5,332 nt of DNA from Bacteroidales bacterium (GTDB taxonomy: Bacteria; Bacteroidota; Bacteroidia; Bacteroidales; VadinHA17). The notes beneath the pieces were generated by a model. The model saw nothing but the letters and a program-made list of their open reading frames with translations. It did not search any database and had not been told where the DNA came from. The stretch's first letter is position 1; the number at the start of each line of letters is the position of its first letter. The stretch is from positions 1-5,332 of the forward strand of contig JALOMK010000179.1 of the NCBI GenBank assembly GCA_025455505.1. Direction: 5' to 3'. The position numbers and the translations under genes are program-made. Positions 1 through 5,332 of this stretch are shown in pieces.

Positions 1-1
1 A

Positions 2-1321
2 CGCCTTGTGGAGGTTATCTTCCCTGTTCACCTTCACGGCAAGCTATTCCCCGGAGATATGGTAAGGCTATCTCCTTCAACAAAACAGATTGTTGACAAG
101 ACAGACGGTATCACTGCGGGGAACATCGGAATTATTACCGAAATTATTGATGATGAAAGCTGTGAGGTGGCGATTGGAAGCGGCAAGTCGGTTGCCTATA
201 AGGGACGTTCACCCGAAATTAAAAAAGGAGACAGGGTGGTGCTCGATCTGTTCAATACTATTGTAATTAAGAATCTTGGGAACGTTGAATCGAGTTACAC
301 TCTCGAAGAATGGAAAGAGGTTTCGTGGGATGATGTCGGAGGGCTGGTTGAAGCCAAGCAAATCATGCGCGAAATTATCGAAGGGCCTCACCAGCTGAAG
401 GAATTGTATGAATTCTATAACAAGAAACCCATAAAGGGCGCTTTGCTTTTCGGACCCCCCGGATGCGGAAAGACCCTCCTTGCAATGGCAATTGTAACAG
501 CGGTGGCTAAAACGTATGGCAATAATGCCAGGGATGCAATGCAATCGGGATTTATTTATGTAAAAGGGCCGGAACTCCTCGAAATGTGGCTGGGCAAATC
601 AGAGGAGGCAATCAGAAGCCTTTTTGCAAGGGCAAGGACACACAGGCAAAATTATGGCTTTCCTGCAATTATTTTTATAGATGAGGCAGAAGCATTGCTC
701 AGGAAACGAGGATCTGGAGTAAGTTCTGATATCGAAAGCACTACAGTACCAACTTTCCTTGCCGAAATGGGCGGGATGGAAGAATCAGCAGCGCTTGTCC
801 TCCTGGCGACCAACAGGGCAGATATACTGGATCCTGCAGTAGTCCGCGACGGCAGGGTTGATGTAAAGGTTTATATTTCACGGCCCACACTTGAAAGTGC
901 AACTGAAATATTCAGGATCCATTTGAAAAAGGTCCCTCTTGCCGCGGGCCTGAAAATTGAAAAACTGGCTGCTGCAGCTTCAAAGCGGCTATTCTCTGAT
1001 GAATACAGGTACTACTCAGTTTTTGATCGCAAGGATCCAAAGACGCCAAGATATTTTATGCTTAAACATCTGGTGAACGGAGCCCTGATAGCCGGAATTG
1101 TTGATAAGGCAACAACCCTTGCAATCAGGCGCGACTCTGAAAACCGCGACAGGAAACCTGAAGGTGTCAGGGAAAAGGATCTGCTCGAGGCCATCGAACA
1201 GGTATTCAGCCAGAATATCGGGCTTGATCACGAGGAACCTTTGGCCGAGTTTATCGAAAACGAGGGGATTGATGCCGCCGGAATGGAAAAGTGCATTACA
1301 CTGAAATCAGGATTGTCATGA
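2..1321 (+). CDS. ARC/Mpa-like AAA+ ATPase (proteasomal ATPase family), 5'-truncated by window edge
   Basis: A hexameric unfoldase-type AAA+ ATPase is predicted, acting in the cytosol. The frame is open to the left edge, so the start lies outside; residue numbers here count from the GTG at base 8. Residues 1-95 look like the inter-domain OB fold of ARC/Mpa (KKGDRVVLD at 72-80). The AAA module begins at VSWDDVGGL (105-113). Visible motifs are Walker A GPPGCGKT (149-156), pore loop WLG (194-196), Walker B IIFIDE (221-226), the ARC-typical GSGVSSDIE (235-243), sensor-1 N269 and arginine fingers R280 and R283. The segment RYFMLKHLVNGALIAGIVDKA (348-368) and the last 50 residues match the Mpa C-terminal layout as I remember it. 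The protein stops at KSGLS, without the GQYL tail that docks Mpa on the 20S proteasome. The Mpa N-terminal coiled coil, which binds Pup, would lie upstream. A PAN- or Cdc48-type ATPase is less likely because of GSGVSSD and the C-terminal segment. AAA+ identity is certain; ARC-like placement is strong. Confidence 0.93.
   Translation, partial: RLVEVIFPVHLHGKLFPGDMVRLSPSTKQIVDKTDGITAGNIGIITEIIDDESCEVAIGSGKSVAYKGRSPEIKKGDRVVLDLFNTIVIKNLGNVESSYTLEEWKEVSWDDVGGLVEAKQIMREIIEGPHQLKELYEFYNKKPIKGALLFGPPGCGKTLLAMAIVTAVAKTYGNNARDAMQSGFIYVKGPELLEMWLGKSEEAIRSLFARARTHRQNYGFPAIIFIDEAEALLRKRGSGVSSDIESTTVPTFLAEMGGMEESAALVLLATNRADILDPAVVRDGRVDVKVYISRPTLESATEIFRIHLKKVPLAAGLKIEKLAAAASKRLFSDEYRYYSVFDRKDPKTPRYFMLKHLVNGALIAGIVDKATTLAIRRDSENRDRKPEGVREKDLLEAIEQVFSQNIGLDHEEPLAEFIENEGIDAAGMEKCITLKSGLS
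1309..1312 (+). promoter_or_regulatory. Possible ribosome binding site for the small coupled gene
   Basis: AGGA lies five bases before the ATG at 1318, inside the end of the ATPase gene. With the ATGA stop/start overlap it supports choosing ATG 1318 over the in-frame GTG at 1291. Bacteroidota often do not depend on Shine-Dalgarno pairing, so its role is uncertain. Confidence 0.35.
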
Positions 1322-1479
1322 AACGACGTTTCAGGCAAAAGCAGGATGCAAAGCCGAAAGAAGACCCTGAAAAAGATGAGGGATTATCAGAAGACGGTCC
1401 TGAGAAAAATGTCGATATAGATGAGGTGGTTAAGGAGATCGACACTCAACTGGAGGATCCCGGCTTTCACCTCCCTTAA
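1318..1479 (+). CDS. Small charged protein (53 aa), possible Pup-like partner of the ARC-like ATPase
   Basis: No database family is recognised. The start is ATG 1318, which overlaps the ATPase stop as ATGA, so the two genes are probably translationally coupled. Of 53 residues, 16 are Asp/Glu and 10 Lys/Arg. The first ten residues are basic (MKRRFRQKQD). Residues 11-31 are rich in Lys, Glu, Asp, Pro and Gly and should be disordered. Residues 33-47 (DIDEVVKEIDTQLED) can form an acidic amphipathic helix with I34, V37/V38, I41 and L45 on one face. This resembles Pup, a disordered 60-70 residue protein whose acidic helix binds the Mpa coiled coil and which is encoded near Mpa. Against it being a true Pup: it ends DPGFHLP, with no GG-Q/E ending for isopeptide ligation, and no ligase is visible here. 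It could instead be an adaptor or regulator of the ATPase. That it is a real gene is likely; the Pup-like role is inference. Confidence 0.7.
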   Translation: MKRRFRQKQDAKPKEDPEKDEGLSEDGPEKNVDIDEVVKEIDTQLEDPGFHLP

Positions 1480-1480
1480 T

Positions 1481-1494
1481 GTCAGCCATCTGAC
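1481..1494. other. Small hairpin in the convergent gap, possible weak bidirectional terminator
   Basis: GTCAG and CTGAC form a perfect 5-base inverted repeat around a 4-base loop, two bases after the stop of the small gene and between two convergent genes. On the + strand a short T run (TCTTTT) follows only about 12 bases later, so it is not a classical intrinsic terminator. The placement is right, but the stem is short enough to be chance. Confidence 0.25.
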
Positions 1495-1530
1495 TGCCGG
1501 TAAGGTCTTTTGATTTCATGCATCCCTGTC

Positions 1531-3900
1531 CTATTTACCTATAGCCTGACTCTTGCTGTCGCTTTCAACTTCTATCGTGCGGTTTAGTTTTTTGACGTTT
1601 TTCCCTTTGTTGAATTTATATGTGTACATGAACTGTATGTAATTCGAGACATCAAAGCCAATTGTATTTGTTGATACATATTGAGGTGTCACTGTTTCGG
1701 TGCGGCTCATTTTCACATCAGTTGAAAAAGGCAGCAGCCAGAACACTCCGAAAGTGTGGTTTTTAACTTCCTGCTGCCCGCCGAAGCCATAAAAAGGCAT
1801 CGTCCAGGTTTTGCTCTGGGCGCTCCTGTCAACTCCGTTGTACTGGAAGAACAGGTATGCCGTCGTCTTTTTCTTTTTTCCGGGCTGGGCATATGCATAG
1901 CTTGTAATGCTGTATGAGAAATAATCAACGGCAGGGATAAAGACCGACTGATCACTGTATTCGTTATAGTGTCCTTTGAAGACCCTTGCACTTATATTCA
2001 CATACCATAGCATTGCATTAACCCCGCCGCCGGTCTCATAGCCTGTCAGCAGGTTGTATGGTTTTGTGAATGTCGTAAGGCTGTTTGTTACCGGGTTGTT
2101 CACAACCTCATAGAGCTTCCCGATCTTGTCAGTGAAAAATTCATGGTAAACATAGGGAGAAAAGTAGTTGCTTCCGAAGTTCCAGGTATATGTAAGCTGC
2201 AGCCTGTCGCGGTAATCGGGCTTCAGATCAGGATTGCCCTGGCTCACGTTATAATTCTGATCAACCCTGTAATAGGGATTCATGTCATAGATGCCCGGTC
2301 GGTTAATCCTCCTGTTATAAGTAAATTTCAGGTTGTGTGAGGATGAAAACTTGTACTGCAGGTTGGCAGAGGGGAGGAAGCATGTATAATTGCGATCGCT
2401 GACCGAATCTGCCCTGATCTGGCTGTTCTCAACCCTCACAAGGGCCTGTACTCCTATTTTCTTCATATTGTATGTAAGGCCGCCGTAAATTGAATTCCTC
2501 AGCTCATCATATACAAAGAGATTACTGGTTTCCTGGTTGTTGATTTTAAAATCGTACTCCATGTGCTGTAGATAGAACTGGTAGCCGGTTTCAATTTTTG
2601 CATTGACGCCCAGGGGGTGAACATAATTCAGTTTTGTTGAAAAATAGCTCCTCCTGTTCAGGTTGCTCTCTGTTCTGCCATAGGTGTTTATAAGAGAATC
2701 AGTGTCATATATGTAACTGCTGTTTGAAAAATTAAGGAGATCATTGGATGAGAACCTGTAATAGTTGCTTTCAGCAGTGAATTCCTGCACAGCGGTCCGG
2801 AATGATTTCCTGTAAAACAGGGAGGCCGAGTATTCATTGCTGTTAAGGTAGGACCCTGTCATTCCGGATAATGTATTAACCGGGATATCATCTTTTGAAA
2901 GCATCGTTTCACTCAGCATGTCGATATCCTGCCCTACCGGCTTGTAGCTTAAGTTAAGACTCAGGTTGTTTCTTTCATTTATATAGTAATCGAATCCTCC
3001 GTTCAGGGATGAGTTCGATATCTTTATCTTTCCCTGCGAATAAAGCGAAGTTGCTGAATCGGCAGCCGAAAAGAAGGAATCGTTCCGTGAAAATATGCTG
3101 AGATTCTGCACAAAGGCAAGCCCTGTCAGGTAGAATGTTATCTTTCCTGCAGAATAGTCAAGGCTGCCCGAGGCTGAGGTGGTTGGTTTATTGAAAGGCT
3201 TGGTTGTGAGGGAGACATTCCCGCCCATCCCGTAACGGGCTTCTTTTTTGAGTATAATATTCAGCACCCCGTCTATATTCCCCTCATATTTTCCCGAGGG
3301 GTTGCTGATTACTTCAATGGTTTCAATGTCTGTGGGAAGAAGCCTGGCGAGGTATTCCCTGTCGCGCTGCCTGCCGTCGACCTGTATGATGAAATTACTG
3401 CTGCCGTTGAGAGTGATATTATTCTGAAAGTCGACATTCACCTGCGGGATCTTCTTAAGCAGATCATAGCCTGTATTGGAGGCTTTTGCCATTACCTGCG
3501 GCACGGCATATACAGTGCGGTCGACCATCTCCCTGCCCTTTATCCTTTCGGCAACTACCGTAACCTCATCGAGGCTTGTTGTGGTTTCAGAAAGGAAGAT
3601 AGTGTCAACCGAAACCTCTGCCTGGCCCGGCTGCACAGCAATGTTCCTGGCATCAGCCCCGTAACCCACAAAGCTGACCCTGATAAAGTAACTTCCGGGT
3701 TTTACATTCTCGAATATGTAATTCCCCTCGGTGAGAGTGATTACACCCGAAACCACAGCTGAATCAGGCAGCTGATGCAGCCCCACGCCTGCAAACTGCG
3801 CCGGCGACCTGTCGCCTGCCAGGCATACCCTGCCTGTAATATTCTGGGCCTGAGCTGAAAGCGAGGCCGCAAGCATCATTCCAATAAGGATTCTCTTCAT
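1531..3900 (-). CDS. Outer-membrane beta-barrel protein, TonB-dependent receptor-like
   Basis: A 789-residue outer-membrane protein, complete. Residues 1-19 form a signal peptide with an AQA-Q cleavage site. Residues 20-105 form a carboxypeptidase-regulatory-like beta-sandwich. LDEVTVVA (110-117) sits where Bacteroidota receptors often carry a TonB-box-like motif. Residues about 130-220 are a plug-like domain, ending in the hallmark NPSGKYEGNIDGVLNIILKK (200-219). From about 225 on there are alternating aromatic and polar strands of a barrel. Near 530-560 it has RRINRPGIYDMNPYY and, further on, GNPDLKPDY, both typical of the outer-membrane beta-barrel family (PF14905-type). The last strand seems to be IQFMYTYKF, followed by a charged tail of about 25 residues. 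The start is the first ATG after an in-frame stop at 3916-3918. It follows the secreted-protein gene by 15 bases, so the two are probably co-transcribed. The substrate is unknown; with no SusD partner it is unlikely to be a SusC glycan importer. Confidence 0.93.
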   Translation of the reverse strand: MKRILIGMMLAASLSAQAQNITGRVCLAGDRSPAQFAGVGLHQLPDSAVVSGVITLTEGNYIFENVKPGSYFIRVSFVGYGADARNIAVQPGQAEVSVDTIFLSETTTSLDEVTVVAERIKGREMVDRTVYAVPQVMAKASNTGYDLLKKIPQVNVDFQNNITLNGSSNFIIQVDGRQRDREYLARLLPTDIETIEVISNPSGKYEGNIDGVLNIILKKEARYGMGGNVSLTTKPFNKPTTSASGSLDYSAGKITFYLTGLAFVQNLSIFSRNDSFFSAADSATSLYSQGKIKISNSSLNGGFDYYINERNNLSLNLSYKPVGQDIDMLSETMLSKDDIPVNTLSGMTGSYLNSNEYSASLFYRKSFRTAVQEFTAESNYYRFSSNDLLNFSNSSYIYDTDSLINTYGRTESNLNRRSYFSTKLNYVHPLGVNAKIETGYQFYLQHMEYDFKINNQETSNLFVYDELRNSIYGGLTYNMKKIGVQALVRVENSQIRADSVSDRNYTCFLPSANLQYKFSSSHNLKFTYNRRINRPGIYDMNPYYRVDQNYNVSQGNPDLKPDYRDRLQLTYTWNFGSNYFSPYVYHEFFTDKIGKLYEVVNNPVTNSLTTFTKPYNLLTGYETGGGVNAMLWYVNISARVFKGHYNEYSDQSVFIPAVDYFSYSITSYAYAQPGKKKKTTAYLFFQYNGVDRSAQSKTWTMPFYGFGGQQEVKNHTFGVFWLLPFSTDVKMSRTETVTPQYVSTNTIGFDVSNYIQFMYTYKFNKGKNVKKLNRTIEVESDSKSQAIGK

Positions 3901-3915
3901 GGCTTTGAATATGTA

Positions 3916-4863
3916 TTATTGCAATGCTGTAATTCTTGAAGTGCCGTTTATTTCCATTGGCATCTGCATATTCATTCCGGCCACGCTTATTCCCAGGATC
4001 CCGGCAAGGCGTGTTTTGGCGGAGTTTTCGATAACAATACCCGTATTTGTGTCTATTACAAGGCTGGCTTTGCTCAGCCCCTTGAAGTCGTCGTAGGTTA
4101 TTCTGGCGCCGCCCGATTCCATCGGTATTGCATTGGCCGCCGCCCTAATATTTGATTCGGCCGAAACGTTTGCCTTTTGACCGTCTGTTCCCTCAAGTTT
4201 GTATGTGGAGGTGATTTCAAGCATCATGCCCCCGGAGTTTGAAGTTGTTGTGAAAGACCAGCTTTCTCCTTTCCTGACTTCCTTGCCCGGCAGGCAGAAT
4301 GTGAACATGTCTATTATGCTTTTGAATGAATTATCCCCGGCCATTTTTGCCACCTGGGCTTTTGCGGCAGGTGCAAGCTGGCCCGGGAGGGATATTGAGC
4401 CTGTATCGCGGAGGATCATATCCGACACCATCTTTGCATTTACGATCTCGGTTGCCTTACCCGTGAAATCGAGTTTTACATAAAGAGGACTCTTCGTAAT
4501 CCGGTTCATGAAGTATGATATTACCTCGGGACTATTTTCTGCCTGGAGGCTTCCCCCGGCAGAGGAACTCATCTTTTCAATTTTACCCATTGTGTTTGTC
4601 CCTATTGAAAATGAGTCGATCCTGACTTCTGCAACAATGAATGAAGGAGAACTATCGATCATTTTCATTGATATTGCATATTCCGATGCTGATTCGATTG
4701 TCTGCTGGTTGCCGTTTATAGTCTGTACAATTGTCTGTTCAGATACCGAGTGCATTTTGCAGACAGTATTTTTTACCGGGTTCAGCCTGAGGGTTGCACT
4801 GTTTTGTCCGAAACCTGCTGAGCAGATCATCGCAGCAGCAAATAATACTAATGTGCTTTTCAT
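3916..4863 (-). CDS. Secreted periplasmic/envelope protein, DUF6263-like
   Basis: A complete 315-residue protein with no known function. Residues 1-20 are a signal peptide with a probable cut at AGFGQ|N. Cys14 is preceded by AMI, which does not fit a lipobox, so it is probably not a lipoprotein. The rest is beta-rich and without membrane segments. LPGKEVRKGESW (191-202) followed by alternating strands, and a late DTNTGIVIENSAKTRL segment (271-286), recall the DUF6263 family of secreted Bacteroidota proteins; this assignment is from memory. Two Cys remain in the mature protein (C35, C190) and could pair. The start is ATG 4861-4863, the first possible one, since an in-frame stop lies at 4870-4872. 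It is the first gene of a two-gene unit, 15 bases before the outer-membrane barrel gene, so the two products may meet in the envelope. Gene reality is near certain; family placement is moderate. Confidence 0.85.
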   Translation of the reverse strand: MKSTLVLFAAAMICSAGFGQNSATLRLNPVKNTVCKMHSVSEQTIVQTINGNQQTIESASEYAISMKMIDSSPSFIVAEVRIDSFSIGTNTMGKIEKMSSSAGGSLQAENSPEVISYFMNRITKSPLYVKLDFTGKATEIVNAKMVSDMILRDTGSISLPGQLAPAAKAQVAKMAGDNSFKSIIDMFTFCLPGKEVRKGESWSFTTTSNSGGMMLEITSTYKLEGTDGQKANVSAESNIRAAANAIPMESGGARITYDDFKGLSKASLVIDTNTGIVIENSAKTRLAGILGISVAGMNMQMPMEINGTSRITALQ

Positions 4864-5167
4864 AATGATTTAATTTTTGGTTTTAAGTCGGTACGTAACC
4901 ACGGCTGATTGCATCATGAATTAATTCGTTTTTGTTTTATCTGACCAGTCATGCGGTTTTCATCCGAAATTACCGCCATGGTGTGCCGAAAAAAAACAAA
5001 TACCGGCGAACTGTTGATTTGGCAGGGGGAATCGTATAAGACGACAGCTGAACCGGGGTCAGTTTCAGCAAAGAGATACGCCTGGATTCTAATATCAGGC
5101 TGGATTTACATCCCCTTTGTATCTTTCAGCAATTACAAAGCGATGCTTATCTTTATAAAAAAAACAA
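4864..5167. other. Divergent intergenic region (304 bases), expected to hold two promoters
   Basis: It separates the divergent starts of the secreted-protein gene (- strand) and the aminotransferase-like gene (+ strand), so promoters for both should lie here. No confident Bacteroidota promoter pair (TTTG then TAnnTTTG at normal spacing) was found. Partial matches are TATCTTTC at 5120-5127 on + and TAATTTCG on - (4972-4965), both without a well-spaced upstream TTTG. An A-rich stretch (5157-5167) directly before the + start is the usual leader type in this phylum. The open frame running from 4951 through this region has no recognisable protein character. No RNA gene or riboswitch was seen. Confidence 0.5.
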
Positions 5168-5332
5168 ATGGACAAAAGAACCTTCATCAAGAATGCCGGT
5201 CTTGCAGGTATTGGCAGCATGATAAGTCTTGATGCGCTTGCCGGCCTGATGAACGACCTGGCAGAAATTTCTTCATCTGAACTTGCCGGCGACGAGGATT
5301 TCTGGGCGGGCATACGGAAATTATACAGGCTT
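5168..5332 (+). CDS. Exported aminotransferase class V-like protein, N-terminal 55 codons only
   Basis: Only the start of the gene is in the window. ATG 5168 is the first possible start, since an in-frame TAA lies at 5156-5158; the leader is A-rich. Residues 1-26 form a signal with KRTFIKNAGLAGIG, a Tat-like layout (R-x-F-I-K, then a mildly hydrophobic stretch) but with Lys-Arg in place of Arg-Arg. After a short linker, DEDFWAGIRKLYRL (42-55) closely resembles the opening of the mature part of Tat-exported PLP-dependent enzymes of the aminotransferase class V / isopenicillin-N-epimerase-like group, where a DxxFW...(I/V)R...Y stretch precedes a substrate-pocket Asn/Gly segment. The PLP lysine and all catalytic residues lie beyond the edge, so the assignment rests on this short match. 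An alternative is another exported protein with a similar leader. That a gene starts here is likely. Confidence 0.7.
   Translation, partial: MDKRTFIKNAGLAGIGSMISLDALAGLMNDLAEISSSELAGDEDFWAGIRKLYRL

Noticed and set aside
209..544. 111-residue open frame on - opposite the ATPase gene
   Set aside because: It lies across the conserved OB/Walker A coding region of the AAA+ gene and shows no protein-like character.
1291..1479. Longer version of the small gene from GTG 1291 (62 residues)
   Set aside because: It would overlap the ATPase gene by 31 bases and starts at GTG; ATG 1318 has the ATGA overlap and an AGGA five bases upstream.
4820..4826. Cys14 of the secreted protein as a lipobox cysteine
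   Set aside because: The preceding residues AMI do not fit [LVI][ASTVI][GAS]; a signal peptidase I site at AGFGQ fits better.
4508..4873. 121-residue open frame on + opposite the secreted-protein gene
   Set aside because: It is antisense to a gene with a clear signal peptide and family-like motifs; its hydrophobic product mirrors the codon pattern of the real gene.
4953..4976. Inverted repeat GCGGT...ACCGC as an operator
   Set aside because: Only five pairs with a 14-base, mostly unpaired interior; this level of symmetry is expected by chance in a 300-base region.
4965..5000. TTTG (5000-4997) with TAATTTCG (4972-4965) on - as promoter for the secreted-protein gene
   Set aside because: The -7 element has one mismatch and the 24-base spacer is longer than usual; too weak to call.
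5116..5155. TTTG (5116-5119) with TATCTTTA (5148-5155) as a Bacteroidota promoter for the + gene
   Set aside because: The 28-base spacer is too long for the usual -33/-7 pair, and transcription would start almost at the ATG.
4951..5232. 93-residue open frame on + in the divergent intergenic region
   Set aside because: It runs out of frame through the first 65 bases of the aminotransferase-like gene and its product has no recognisable domain or signal; most likely chance.

Overview
The window looks like a chromosomal segment from a member of the Bacteroidota. The evidence is a large outer-membrane beta-barrel protein with the layout typical of that phylum (signal peptide, carboxypeptidase-regulatory-like domain, TonB-receptor plug, barrel), a secreted DUF6263-type protein beside it, and A-rich leaders without clear Shine-Dalgarno sites before most starts. 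G+C looks moderate by eye. No rRNA, tRNA, insertion sequence, CRISPR array or integrase was seen.

Left third (about 1-1480, + strand): the 3' part of a gene for an AAA+ ATPase that closely resembles the bacterial proteasomal ATPase ARC/Mpa. It has an OB-fold-like segment and a complete AAA module, plus the family-specific C-terminal region, but lacks the C-terminal GQYL-type (HbYX) proteasome-docking tail. It overlaps by ATGA a second gene for a 53-residue, highly charged protein. That protein has a disordered-looking N-terminal half and one short acidic amphipathic helix, reminiscent of Pup, but without a GG-Q/E ending. This pair is the most interesting part of the window: a possible Pup-like/ARC-like module in a lineage not known for proteasomes. 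The 5' end of the ATPase gene, and any ligase or peptidase partner, lie outside the window.

Middle (1531-4863, - strand): a two-gene unit read right to left. A 315-residue secreted protein comes first. After 15 bases comes a 789-residue outer-membrane beta-barrel/TonB-receptor-like protein. The two are probably co-transcribed and both act in the envelope; the substrate is unknown and no SusD-like partner is present. This unit converges on the ATPase unit across a 51-base gap.

Right end (4864-5332): a 304-base divergent intergenic region, then on the + strand the first 55 codons of an exported protein whose start resembles fold-type I PLP enzymes of the aminotransferase class V / isopenicillin-N-epimerase-like group. 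It is cut by the window edge.
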